Below, piece by piece: positions 1-9,503 of a DNA stretch of 40,930 nt. The DNA lies in NCBI GenBank assembly GCA_003427395.1, contig BFEA01000132.1, forward strand, positions 1,268,373 to 1,309,302, written 5' to 3'. How positions within the stretch are numbered: the first letter of the stretch is position 1; every line of letters begins with the position of its first letter. Position numbers and translations under genes: made by a program. The DNA is from Chara braunii (lineage: Eukaryota; Streptophyta; Charophyceae; Charales; Characeae). The notes under the pieces are model-generated. The model was not told the DNA's origin. It searched no databases and saw only the letters and a program-made list of their open reading frames with translations.

Positions 1-1047
1 GGGGGGGGTGGTAGAAGAGAGCGAGGAAGGTAGGGGGGAGCAGATCAAAGATCGATGCGTGGCAGAGATCGCCTGTGCAGCTGTTAGGACTTGAGGGAGG
101 GAATCTGAGGTGTGTTCACCCCCTCCCGCCTCCTCCCGCCCCCCTTTTCAGTATATATGTCCCTTTGAAGTGTGAGATGCGCATGGGGTGGATCAGGATC
201 TGGAAGATCACGAAGATGGACATGGGTCCTGTCTGCAGTGATTGCCTGGCTCTGGCAGTGCTGCTGACTCGGAAGTACATCGTCTTTCCATCTTCTCCGT
301 ATGGGTCGGCCCTGTCCGGATGGACTTGGGTCTCGCTTAAATTCGATTTCCGTCGTAATCAAACAAGGAGTGTAGTGAACTCTAGGGTACCGATACGTCG
401 CCTCCGGTCCTCGGTCTATTTGTATGTGTTATTTTGGGTCCTTGGATGTTTTTGCTGACATGCCCCCTCTGTATTGCTTCTGCAATCTGGTCCAAGTACA
501 TGACAAATGCTTCTGTCAAAAGGCACTTGGATCTGCAGACAGTAATCAGGTGCTTGAGCTGTTCTGGGATGTGCAGGCATAGCCTGTGAATTACCGAGAC
601 ATAAATGCACACATGCCAAAGGGCCCCGTTGCGGTACTCGCTAATAAATCTCGAAGGGGCGACTGACTGTATCTTGCTGTAGAATTTGTTGAGATACATA
701 CGCCATTTTCACATTCGGTGACGGTGCAACGATGCCCTAATTTGCGTGAAGGATAAGTGGGGTGGTTGTGTGAAGCGGTGAGCTGCAGATGACAAGCCAG
801 AATGCGAGTCAGACATCTTGGGCGCCAATTTGATCGGCAATTTGAGCGACAATTCGATCGACGACTTCTCTCCTCAAAGGTGGTGGATCTGCAGTCTTGT
901 GCAGCAGCCTAAGCAAGCTGAAACATGTGAGTGAAGCTATCAGAGCCGCGAGGTATGCTGCCTTTCCAGATGGAGGATGGACCACGGGTGTGCAGCGTGA
1001 GCAGCAGTGACAACTAGTCACCGCCACCTTGGTGTATATAACATGGG
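1..1047. other. No recognisable gene
   Basis: The window opens with eight G residues. Short reading frames occur on both strands, but none shows a domain, sustained composition or a family motif that I recognise, and they overlap each other in conflicting frames. I see nothing assignable here. Confidence 0.5.
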
Positions 1048-1175
1048 GTCACTGTATTTGAACCAGGTGTAATTATCAGACCAGATAATGGTATAACAAT
1101 CGCACAGTGGATGCGGTCAGTGTATTTGAACAAAGTGCAAGTCTCAGGCCACAGATACCTCCATAACAATCGCAC
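1048..1175. repeat. Degenerate tandem duplication, period about 68-70 bp
   Basis: Two direct units (1048-1105 and 1116-1175) both start GTCASTGTATTTGAAC and both end ATAACAATCGCAC. They are clearly related but diverged in the middle. No coding sense was seen. It lies just upstream of the first TTAA-flanked element. Confidence 0.7.
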
Positions 1176-1239
1176 TTTTTTCCTGTGTGAGAACATTAGA
1201 GTGGCGGAGTGCAAAATGTACTCTGCCTAAGGCTTGCAG

Positions 1240-1406
1240 TTAAACCACCAGTACCTCCTAAAGTGGTGCCCGTTAACAAGCCACGAATTTAGGAAATGTA
1301 TGGGTCACTACAGGAGCGCCCAAATTCATCCGATTAGAAACGTTTCTACTCTATTTATTTTTTTTTTTCCTGCGGCCGATAGCAGGGCCAAGTACTGGTG
1401 GTTTAA
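1240..1406. mobile_element. TTAA-flanked inverted-repeat element, copy A
   Basis: The body (1244-1402, 159 bp) begins ACCACCAGTAC and ends with the inverted copy GTACTGGTGGT, with a TTAA on each side (1240-1243 and 1403-1406). Its interior matches copy C (8465-8619) read in the opposite orientation, including the stretch around TTGGGCGCTCCTGTAGTG. No transposase is encoded, so it is a miniature, non-autonomous element. TTAA target sites are typical of piggyBac-type transposition, but the ends do not begin CCC as in canonical piggyBac, so the superfamily is a guess. Confidence 0.75.
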
Positions 1407-1554
1407 TGCGGCCGTGGCCCTTGGCACTAATGTTGGTGTGAAATTTCAGGGGGATTCAGCGGTGTGCTGGCCCTGCTGGGGATTGAGAAACAGCAGGTTC
1501 GCGGTCTTTTTCGGATCCTTCGGCTTTTTCTTGTACACACACACAAGATAACCC

Positions 1555-1559
<5 letters not shown>

Positions 1560-1585
<26 letters not shown>
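1560..1585. repeat. Poly(A) tract
   Basis: A run of about 26 A residues is followed by short GAAA repeats. It repeats a flanking phrase (GATAACCCCAGC before and after), so it may be a retroposon tail or slippage product. Poly(T) tracts lie nearby at about 1731-1745. Confidence 0.6.
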
Positions 1586-2389
1586 GAAAGAAAGATAACC
1601 CCAGCTGTGACCCATTTGTTGCTCTGTTGTGCATCATCCTGGGAAGGGGCCATGCTAATCTTTTTCTTTTTTGTTTTTGTTTTTGAACTTTTTGGGCTAT
1701 CCTAATTTTTTTTGTCTTGTCCCAGTCTTTTTTTTTTTTTTTTTTAAAGGCCAATTACCTGCCGAATCTGGACAGGACGGCCTTTCAGGCCTTTTTTATT
1801 GTCATTATAGTATTACGGGGAACCCCGTAGCAGCCACATCCATGCTCAAGCCTCTGTCCCAGTTTTAGGTCTAGTAGACAGACTACTTCCTTCACATCAA
1901 TGAAGAGAAAAACAAGCAGTGGACGCAAATTCCTTTACGAAGGGGTATGTGACTCTGTATGTCACTATATTTTTCTCTTTGAGCAGCAATGTGTTCGAAG
2001 AAAAGGCAAAATCTAGCTACGGCAGGAACCTCCGACTATCTCCGAGTATTCACCGAACCCAAATGAATGCGCTCACACATCTGCTTCTCCCCTCAACAAC
2101 TGTGTTAGCGCAGACAATTGACAGGCAGGGAAGGAAGTCGTGCCTGTGTCGATACGTCTGCTGCGCCCCTTCAACGACTGCTGCGTGCCAGACATCGCGG
2201 GGCATCCTTCAAAATTGGAACAATACAGAGAAGGAAGATTAGCATGGGAGTCACTCCGACGGACATCTGTCATCAGACTCGTCACCCATAGACCATATGC
2301 ACGACACAGACCACCAAAAATAGAATGGTTCCACTGAGAGCCCTGTAGCCACTCCAAACAATGGACCACCTACTCTTTAGCACTACTGC

Positions 2390-2598
2390 TTAAACCACCA
2401 GTACTTGGCCCAGCTATCGATGCCGAGCCTGGAATGCCCCTGCGCGCCGATTTTTGCCGAAGCGCCGGGGTACCGTTTCGAAATTGTTTTGGCTGGCGCT
2501 TCCAGCCATTGAGGTCCGGTACCCCGAAGCCCTAGAGGCGTGGCGCGTTAACAGGAAAGCGCCGCGGCCGATAGCTGGGCCAAGTACTGGTGGTTTAA
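2390..2598. mobile_element. TTAA-flanked inverted-repeat element, copy B
   Basis: The body (2394-2594, 201 bp) has terminal inverted repeats that match perfectly over at least 25 bp, starting ACCACCAGTACTTGGCCC, with TTAA on both sides (2390-2393 and 2595-2598). The ends match copies A and C, but the interior differs (GC-rich, with its own partial dyads). This is the usual picture for miniature inverted-repeat elements that share ends but have unrelated cores. No coding capacity. Confidence 0.8.
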
Positions 2599-2686
2599 AT
2601 GTGCTCACTCAGACACACACGAAGTTACTTTGAAAAAAATGCAAAAAGGACAAGCAACAAACAAAAGACAGACATACTCAATACTG

Positions 2687-2688
<2 letters not shown>

Positions 2689-2772
<84 letters not shown>
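2689..2772. repeat. Compound microsatellite T(n)-TG(n)-AG(n)
   Basis: A poly(T) run passes into (TG)n and then (AG)n. The reading frames across it (RERER/LSLSL) are repeat artefacts. Confidence 0.95.
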
Positions 2773-2775
<3 letters not shown>

Positions 2776-2947
2776 GTCCTGGATTGATCTTGAAACTTTT
2801 TCTGGACCTCCAGATCTGCTTCTCATCCATCTTTGACTCTTGGTCTGACTGGGTTGGACTCGGCTTGGCTGTTGACTTTGTCAGGTTTGAGGTGTACCCG
2901 AATGCAAGCCTAACTGGTCCAGCAGGGCTGAGAACAGTTTTTAAGAC

Positions 2948-3060
2948 CACCGTCTTCACCCGAATAGAATGCCCGGTCATTATAGCTGTATATGGAACAA
3001 CTTTCAGCCCAGATACGGCGATAATTACCGGGAAGGAGGTCTATTTGGGTGAAGACGGTA
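2948..3060. mobile_element. Miniature inverted-repeat element, CCGTCTTCACCC family, copy 1
   Basis: The element (2950-3058, 109 bp) starts CCGTCTTCACCCGAATAGAA and ends with the inverted partner GGGTGAAGACGG. TA follows the right end and CA precedes the left, which would be a degenerate TA target duplication. Copy 2 (31708-31815, 108 bp) has TA on both sides. Length, ends and TA flanks fit a Tc1/mariner-type miniature element; the superfamily is inferred. Confidence 0.7.
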
Positions 3061-3808
3061 GGCCTCTACAGACTTTTGCCAGCCCTATTACCTAGAAGAA
3101 TGACTTGGGGGACTGTTGGATGCATGTTTGTTGTCCTGTTTCCCTGCAGTGTCTCCATTCTATTTTGCAGGTCCCACCAATTCGTCATCGTAGGTGTTGA
3201 TCTTGTGTATTTCTAGCATTTTGCCGAACAGCTGTAAACTTGTCAAAGCCAGACATGGAAAACACCATTCATTGCCAATCCCAAATGCAGTCTTATGCTG
3301 GTCCTCTGGGCCCATTTAGTCAGACTTTAAACCACCACTCTACCTCCTCCTAGCTATTCCCCTCCCCTGAGAGAGACGGTTAACGGACAACTCATTGAAC
3401 TCGTATGTTCAGACCACTTGTCGGGCCATTTATAACAGAACCCAAGGGTCATTTTAACCAAACTTGCCACCAAGGGCTGAGAAGTGGGGGTCCCTGTCAA
3501 CCGCTTATGCCCCCTGAGCGGTTAATGTGGCGCGGCCTCAGTGCCTTGGTCTACCGAGACTGCTTGGTTGGTGGCGGCCTCAGGAAAAACTTATTGGGAT
3601 AGTCTGAGGTAATACACAGTGGAAAAGGGCCCGTGGCTGGTTTTGTTTTCGGCGCAGCCTCAGGAAAAAGAGGCTCGGGTGCAGTGGTCGTTTATGTCAA
3701 TTGTCATGGTTATTACGCTAGGCTACTAGAGTGGCCCGGGACCACTTGCCCGCCCAGGCCAAGTAAAAATAAAAATAAAAGAAAATTATTTTTTTATGTT
3801 TATTTTTT
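3061..3808. other. Repeat-derived DNA without a recognisable gene
   Basis: It contains an isolated TTTAAACCACCA phrase near 3326-3338 that resembles the end of the TTAA-flanked family, and a CTAGGCTACTAG..GTGGCCCGGG phrase near 3718-3742 belonging to a repeat seen again at about 3908-3962 and, inverted, near 7780 and 8385. No coding evidence. Confidence 0.5.
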
Positions 3809-3923
3809 ATTTTAAATTTGGTAAAAGGCTAGGCTACCAGCAATGTTGTCACGCGGGGATCTGGTGGGAAGTGTCGAGCCCCTGTATTTTAAATTTGGTA
3901 AAAGGCTAGGCTACCAGCATTGT
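3809..3923. repeat. Direct duplication, period 77 bp
   Basis: A phrase of about 35 bp (ATTTTAAATTTGGTAAAAGG, then CTAGGCTACCAGCA) occurs at 3809-3846 and again from 3886. It looks like a local duplication of one end of a dispersed CTAGGCTACCAG-type repeat. Confidence 0.7.
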
Positions 3924-4009
3924 AAGGCTACCAGAGTGGCCCGGGTCCACTTGCCCGGCCGGGCCAAAAAGAAAAAAAAAAATAAAAAATAAAAAATATT
4001 TTTATTTTG

Positions 4010-4140
4010 AATTTGGTAAGGAATTTCGATGTGACCCTGAGGCAAAAGTTGTTCAGTTTATTTTTCTGCATAACATGGTTTTTTTTTTCTTTTTTTTCTT
4101 TTTTTGCTGGAACCTTCCCTGGTCCTTGCACGGGCTGTGA
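4010..4140. repeat. Dispersed repeat core, copy 1
   Basis: This segment carries CTGAGGCAAAAGTTGTTCAG, then TTTATTTTTCTGCATAA, a T-rich stretch and TTTGCTGGRACCTT. The first part recurs almost exactly at 7822-7890 and in diverged form at 33498-33570; the last part (CCTGGTCCTYGCACGG) recurs near 8302-8330. It is an interspersed repeat family of unknown class. Confidence 0.65.
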
Positions 4141-4159
4141 GTATAGCTATAAGCTAATA

Positions 4160-4800
4160 CCTCGCATGGATAATGACGTATATAGCAAACATGGACCACT
4201 CGAACTCAGGCACAAGTCGGTAAAAGAAGAAGAAGAAGACGAAGAAGAATATGGAAGAGAGAGGAGAGAGTAAAAAGAACAACCAACACGCCGACACATG
4301 TCCCGAATGCGACTGTTTTAAAAATAGACATTAAGCTCGGACATGGCGAAATGGCCCTTCTAGTTTCACCTGGTCGCCTACCAGGATCATCAGGAGCCTT
4401 GAGTCGGTACGATGGACAGTGATGGTCGGTCCTATATAGTACCACAGCTGCGCGTACCTCCAGGTCAAACTGGCCATCGAAACAGCAAACCGCCGCGCAA
4501 ACCCAAAAAGTTCTACAGAAGGGTCCAGAACTAATCACTAAGGGGAGTAGTACTCTAGAATCAATGTGAAAGATCCGAAAAACACCACACGGAAAACCAA
4601 CCGACCGAAGGTTCGATCCCTACCAACAGGACAATAAACGGACCACTGCTAGCAAAACGATGCTGCCCTCCACTCAGCCCAAAAACCAATTGAGGGTTTG
4701 AATCTCAGGCAAAAAAACTGATGCAATCGTTAACGCCGTGGTAAGAACCTATTCTGAAGTCAAACTTGCTTACTTCTTTTATATCAATATTGAATTAAGT
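4160..4800. other. No recognisable gene
   Basis: A GAAGAA-rich patch lies at about 4224-4256. The remaining short frames on both strands carry no identifiable motif, and I see nothing else that I can name. Confidence 0.4.
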
Positions 4801-4818
4801 CGTTTGGCAGATACTTTG

Positions 4819-4889
4819 CGGGTTGTATAAGAAGACCGCGTCAAAGATCGGAGCGGGTTGTATAAGAAGACCGCGTCAAAGATCGGAGA
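4819..4889 (+). repeat. Perfect 35-bp tandem duplication
   Basis: Two adjacent copies of a 35-bp unit starting CGGGTTGTATAAGAAGACCG abut directly and immediately precede the conserved part of the intron RT. This suggests a duplication at the breakpoint where the organelle-like segment begins, or an assembly stutter. Confidence 0.85.
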
Positions 4890-5143
4890 ACATAAACATT
4901 GCTTTGCACGGAATGGAGAATGCTTTGAATGAGTGGGCTCAGCAACAGGCGGCCGAAGGCCGAGTTATCCTAGTAAGATACGCCGATGATTTCGTTGTTC
5001 TTCACAAGGCTCGAAGAGTTGTTCAGGGCGCTCAAGGGTTCCTATCACAATGGCTCCAACCCATGGGCCTGCACTTTGTGCCTGATCAAACTCGCATAGT
5101 CACTACGGGAAGATGCAAGCCCCTTGGCGCTTATACGAGATGA
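4823..5143 (+). pseudogene. Truncated group II intron reverse transcriptase (mitochondrial type)
   Basis: The translated fragment contains NIALHGME (residues 25-32), VRYADDFVVLH (51-61) with the catalytic YADD box, and a following A..FL..WL...GL.....T.I..T pattern, the order found in group II intron-encoded RT/maturases. Full proteins are several times longer. Here everything before NIALHGME is missing and replaced by the duplicated 35-bp unit, and the maturase and endonuclease domains are absent. Two organelle-type tRNAs follow within 130 bp, so this is probably a piece of mitochondrial DNA transferred to the nucleus. The start is an alternative codon in a duplication and is not a real translation start. 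Inactive as seen. Confidence 0.8.
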
Positions 5144-5149
5144 GGCGCG

Positions 5150-5270
5150 GTCGTTTTCGGGGAAGCACACCCTGCAGCCCTTCGGCCTTGTGCACTTGGG
5201 GAAGCACGCGAATGCACGCTGGCCTTCGGCCCTCTGCCGGCTGTTGGTCAAAACCAGCAAGGCCTTAGTC
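5150..5270. other. Organelle-like spacer with CTTCGG palindromes
   Basis: Several CCTTCGGCC-type GC palindromes lie between the RT fragment and the first tRNA. Short GC palindromes of this kind are frequent in some green-algal and charophyte organelle spacers. This supports one continuous organelle-derived segment from about 4890 to 5430. Confidence 0.45.
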
Positions 5271-5343
5271 GGAGGCGTAGTTCAAGTGGTAGAACGCATG
5301 TTTTTCAAGTATGAAGTTATCGGTTCAAGTCCGATCGTCTCCA
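5271..5343 (+). tRNA. trnE: tRNA-Glu (anticodon UUC), organelle type
   Basis: The 73-nt sequence folds into a complete cloverleaf: acceptor GGAGGCG/CGTCTCC with one G-T pair, D stem GTTC/GAAC, anticodon stem CATGT/GTATG with loop TTTTCAA (anticodon TTC at 5304-5306), and T stem ATCGG/CCGAT with loop TTCAAGT. The discriminator base is A. No CCA is encoded. The loop sequences and tight spacing to the next tRNA (12 nt) suggest an organelle origin. Whether it is expressed in the nuclear setting is unknown; the weak U-G pair at the base of the anticodon stem may reflect decay. Confidence 0.85.
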
Positions 5344-5355
5344 ATTTCCCCGTGA

Positions 5356-5428
5356 GCCCACGTAGCTCAGGTGGTAAAGCATTCCCTTGGTAAGGGAAAG
5401 GCCTCCGGTTCAAGTCCGGTCGTAGGCT
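5356..5428 (+). tRNA. trnT: tRNA-Thr (anticodon GGU), organelle type, slightly degraded
   Basis: The cloverleaf has acceptor GCCCACG/CGTAGGC with a C-A mismatch at the fourth pair, D stem GCTC/AAGC with a terminal mismatch, anticodon stem TTCCC/GGGAA, loop TTGGTAA (anticodon GGT at 5389-5391) and T arm CCGG-TTCAAGT-CCGG. No CCA is encoded. The acceptor mismatch would be repaired by a single C-to-T change, consistent with a recently relaxed copy. trnT is missing from most flowering-plant mitochondria but kept in some charophyte ones, which fits the proposed lineage. Confidence 0.8.
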
Positions 5429-5745
5429 CCGTCTTAAATTAAAAAAGATATATATATATATGGCTGTTACCGACGCCCACGAAAATACCGAGAGTCTCAC
5501 AGCCCAAAAGAGACCAAGCACTACCCCTTATTGCCCACTACTTAAAGGACTACCAAACCGCAACCAAAGGTTAAAACCCACTTCATCACTCACCGATCAT
5601 CAGTCGTTGAAAGAAAACCCTTTATAGTCATTCAGCCTTCGCATATGTCCCCTACAAACGAGGCCCCCTATTACGAGGGCCATTCACCGAAAATTGTAAT
5701 GAAACACCACGGACAGGTCTCCAGTTCGAAACTACTTCAAAAACA

Positions 5746-7700
5746 TCACTTTTCACCCAGAAAGCGACTCCAATTAGTCAGTAGGGGTACCCATTCCTTC
5801 CATAACCCTGCATATTTCTTACTGAAGCTCGTCAGCGCGTTGTCAAAGAAATCGTCTGGATACCCTCTCCTCCATAATTCGCACTTCAAAGCAAAAGGGA
5901 AGGGAAACACCAAACCTTCAGACGAAGAAAAAGTCCTAGCTCGGTGTAAGAAAGAACAGATGACGACAAATTTCTGCTGCCTGCTTGAAAAAGACTTAAA
6001 GTCCTGTATGCTCTGAAATTTAAGTTTCCCGTTGACATCCTCAAATTGATTCTTGGTAAGTGGATGACAAACCACACCTTCCTTCCCTGAACAAATGCTC
6101 AATGCACATCCAAGAAAACGCCAAGTCATCCCTTCACTTGTCCGTTCTAGGGTCAGATTAGCATCATAGCACCGACTAAATCGTTGAATCAAGTCAATCG
6201 CAGCATAACGATCAATGTAGCCACCTTTCTTCAGAATTACAAAAACAGAAACGTCGTCGATAAGTCGAACACCCCGAAAAAAACGTCAACGTCTGCTGTC
6301 ACCGATACTGGAAAGAAACATGAACTCATTGTATGCGCACAACAGACATTCTAACGCCGGGCTAGAGGACTTGCCCATAGGAATCCCCACGATTTGACGT
6401 AGAACACGACCAGCCGCCGAAACATAGTGCACCCGAGCTCAAACCGGACAAACTTCATGACCATCGAAAGAGAGATCTCCTTCCATCCTGTCTCCACCCG
6501 CCCTTTGATAAGTTTCCCGCCATTACCTTGTTTCCTAACACCCACCGAATGCACCCCTTTGTCGATCCAATAATCAATAACCCATGATAGAGCACGAAGG
6601 ATAGAAGGGTGAGGGAGGTTCGAAAACATTCCCTTCACGTCGAAGGGAGCTCCAACCACCTCATCATCATCTTTCAAACCTTGGTTTACCTCCGTCAGAC
6701 ATCGGATTAGGCCGCCGCACTACGTAAGTTCAAATTTGAATTGCGTGGCAGGCTCCAAAGCAAGGTATTGACAGCACGAGAAACAGCCCGCCCACCTGCT
6801 GCAGAACATTCAGGAAATGATGGACAGATCGGTCTCCAACGAGTGGTATCCTTATGCTTCGCTAGGCAGTAAGCCTCTCCTAAACTCCCATCTTTCTTCC
6901 ACTTCCCCACGCTCTGCAGACCAGCACTCTCATACTCCTGGTGGCATAACTTCAAAACATTACTCTCACTGGCCGTACTAGGAATGAAAGAGGAGTTACA
7001 AAGAAAGAGTTCATTCATCCCTTGCTCATACACTATAGGACAGCATACAAAAGTGTCGCCCATGTTATGATCCAGAGGGCTGCAGACAAGATCAAGGAAG
7101 AGCGGTCGAACGGTATCCATATCATCTTCACAAGTGACATCAGAGGAACGAGCGGAGTCAGAATTGACAAAGCAACCCCGGACACACTCAGTAGAAAGAC
7201 AACCAGAATCGACAGGCGGAAGAGAGAGATGTTCGCGAAAACCTGCGAGAATTTGAGAGACAAGAGAGTCGGCCGAATACTTCTTCGATGGTTGCAACAA
7301 GTTCTTCGAGTTCTTAGCCCAGTCAGGAACCCAGGGAGCATCATTCAACCGAAATGAGACGTGCCCATTGACCCTTGGTAACGCCGAATCACACTGGTAA
7401 CAGGTACAAACCGCGTGCTCAGTCCTTGAAAACTGACGAAAATTGTGAATTGCATCACCAACATCTCTTATTCCTACACCATACCACCCTCATCCTACGG
7501 ATCAACATCAACTTCCACTCCTCTCCTATCTCCAGGCGAGAGATCAACAGAGCACATAGCTTCCGAATCTTGGCCTTGCATAATCGATCATCGTAAGTAA
7601 TTCGAATGACAACACGCTTCCTTACTCGAAGACCAAAGAGCGAAAAGATAGCATGCAAAAGAATACACCTTAGACGGAATCTCGTTCTCTTCTTGCTAAA
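5746..7700 (-). pseudogene. Penelope-like (or related) retroelement reverse transcriptase, frameshifted
   Basis: Reading the minus strand from high to low coordinates gives: a basic segment (7455-7814 frame); a different frame at about 7480-7345 with a C-x-C-x2-C cluster (VCTCYQCD); an N-terminal RT region (6707-7348) with AKHKDTTRWRPI; the motif A region FDVKGMFSNLPH (about 6615-6650); the motif B region VGIPMGKSSSPAL (about 6365-6395); the catalytic RLIDDVSVFV (about 6245-6270, IDD box); and a thumb-like region with VICSFLHR and GYPDDFFDNAL (5746-6192). At least three frame changes (near 7480, 6710 and 6430) and a TGA at 6286-6288 break it. The motif order and the G-I-P-M-G and I-D-D boxes fit Penelope-like RTs best. 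I saw no GIY-YIG endonuclease. A different non-LTR lineage is possible. Confidence 0.6.
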
Positions 7701-7821
7701 TGTCCGGACAGCAGTAAACGCAACCACCAATTTTTCACGACCCTTGCACGGGCTGGCCACCCAGGACCCGGGCGGCCCGGCTGGTAGCCTAGGTAAAAGG
7801 TTGTTAAAAAACAAAGATTTT

Positions 7822-7890
7822 GGTAAAGATTTTGGATGTGACCCTGAGGCAAAAGTTGTTCAGTTTATTTTTCTGCATAATATAATTTTT
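7822..7890. repeat. Dispersed repeat core, copy 2
   Basis: It shares GATGTGACCCTGAGGCAAAA and the following GTTGTTCAGTTTATTTTTCTGCATAA with copy 1 at 4010-4140. It sits beside a CTGGTAGCCTAG phrase (about 7780-7791), the inverted form of the CTAGGCTACCAG ends at 3.7-3.9 kb. Confidence 0.7.
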
Positions 7891-7899
7891 TAAATTACC

Positions 7900-8400
7900 G
7901 GTCGGGCATCCTCCCGAGGCAAAAGGTTGTTCAGTTTATTTAAAAAAAAAATACTGGGCCGGACGTCCGGGGCGCCCTTGATGTCCGGGGTTGTCGGACA
8001 TCCTCCCCGGGCGGTCTGCCCGAGCCCGAACGCCAAAAAAAAAAAAAAAAAGGACCGAAGAAAAACTATGTTATGCAGAGTACTAAACTGAACGACTCTT
8101 GCCTTCGGTCGTGTTGAAATTCTTTATCAATTTTAAAATAAAATTTTAAATTAAAGACACCCCCAATTTTTTTAATTCTTTTTGGTGCTTTAAACTGCTG
8201 AAAATGGAGTTGTCCAGGCCCGGACGTCCGGGAGCCGCCTGACTGTTCGGGCAGGACGTCCTGCCATCGGCCTTCATCTTTTTTTTTTTTTTTTTTTTTT
8301 TTGCTGGGACCTTGCCTGGTCCTCGCACGGCCGGGCCGCCCGGGAAAACAAGGTGACCCGGGCAGCCCCCCGGCTGGTAGCCTAGTTATTACGGCAATTG
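7900..8400. other. GC/AT patchwork repeat DNA
   Basis: It contains CCGGACGTCCGGG-like palindromes (about 7972-8000 and 8218-8232), an 18-A run near 8035-8051, a 22-T run near 8279-8302, and a CCCGGGCAG..CTGGTAGCCTAG end (about 8357-8391). No coding evidence. Confidence 0.5.
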
Positions 8401-8460
8401 TTATGGTTATACTTCATTCATGAGGCAAAACTCAATTTTCAGTCAAGGCACTTTCTGACC

Positions 8461-8623
8461 TTAAAAGCCACCAGTACTTGGCCCAGCTATCGGCCACGGG
8501 GAAAAAGATTAGAGTAGAAGCACTTCTCGTCGGATGAATTTGGGCGCTCCTGTAGTGGCCAGTACGTTTCCTAAAATTGTGGTTTGTATACGGGCACGAC
8601 TTTCGGAAGTAGTAGTGGTTTAA
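8461..8623. mobile_element. TTAA-flanked inverted-repeat element, copy C
   Basis: The body (8465-8619, 155 bp) is bounded by TTAA (8461-8464, 8620-8623). The left end is AAGCCACCAGTACTTGG and the right end AGTAGTGGT. The interior is the reverse complement of copy A with scattered differences, so A and C are one subfamily inserted in opposite orientations. No coding capacity. Confidence 0.7.
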
Positions 8624-9012
8624 GAAGCGGCAAGAAGAGAGACCAAGAGCTGCATAAAATGACGAAGGTCCGAACAACAAGAAGAAATACACAAGTTTGG
8701 ACTAATGAATGTAATCCTGCGCTCTTCGCTCCCAACCTCATCTTCATCGACCTTCTCCTCTTCCAATTATCAATCAAACTACGGAAATAAATGTAACTAG
8801 CGAACAAGAACCATGCATGAGTGATCCCCCTCAAAGAGTTCCACTTTCACTCTCACTCTTCTCTCTCTCCTCTCTCTCTCTCTCTCTTGGTAGCAAACTA
8901 GCTATGGAGGTACATCCTTGCAGCCCGGTGATGTTCAAAAGCAAGGCAACTATTTTTGTGCTTCTCCTGAGTCGTGCCGCCGTAGTCACACTTCCAGATG
9001 AGCTCCAAGACC

Positions 9013-9098
9013 AACCAACGGGTAACCTCAGGTCGTCTTGACCAACAGGTAACCCCAGGGTCGTCTTGACCAACAGGTAACCCCCGGTCGTCTTGAGC
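9013..9098. repeat. Three tandem copies of a 27-bp unit
   Basis: The phrase ACCAACAGGTAACCCCAGG followed by GTCGTCTTG repeats three times with small differences, a short minisatellite inside otherwise unassigned sequence. Confidence 0.8.
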
Positions 9099-9420
9099 AT
9101 TTGCAAGGTGTTCTCGCAGGCGTCAGTCCATCATGAGAAGGTCACATTCTTGTTGGTCATTCGACTCGATGCACGGGCAATAAATGAGAAATTAAGAACA
9201 ATCTTTTTGCGATGATATGAGGCTACATCCAAAATGGCAGCAGATTGCGGACATCGGTAAGTTAGGACCGACCACGCACAAGGTGATAGATAACCTCTAC
9301 CTTCACTGCTTTCAGCTCAAGGCTTGCAGCTTCTCCTCTTTCAGAATGTTTAAAACTTCTCGTGAGTGTCGTTTTTGTTCCTTCATGATCGGCACTGAAA
9401 ATCATTATGTCACCCCAAGT

Positions 9421-9503
9421 TAGACCATCATGATTTGGTTGAACTGAGTTATTGCTGTAAGACGTAGACCATCATGATTTGGTTGAGTTGAGTTATTGCT
9501 GTA
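9421..9503. repeat. 44-bp tandem duplication
   Basis: TAGACCATCATGATTTGGTT begins at 9421 and again at 9465; the units differ at two positions (GAACTGAG versus GAGTTGAG). It lies at the downstream edge of the gypsy RT relic. Confidence 0.85.

Noticed and set aside
4841-4889. AGATCGGAG as Illumina adapter read-through
   Set aside because: The true adapter continues AGATCGGAAGAGC; the match stops after eight or nine bases and lies in a 35-bp duplicated genomic-looking unit.
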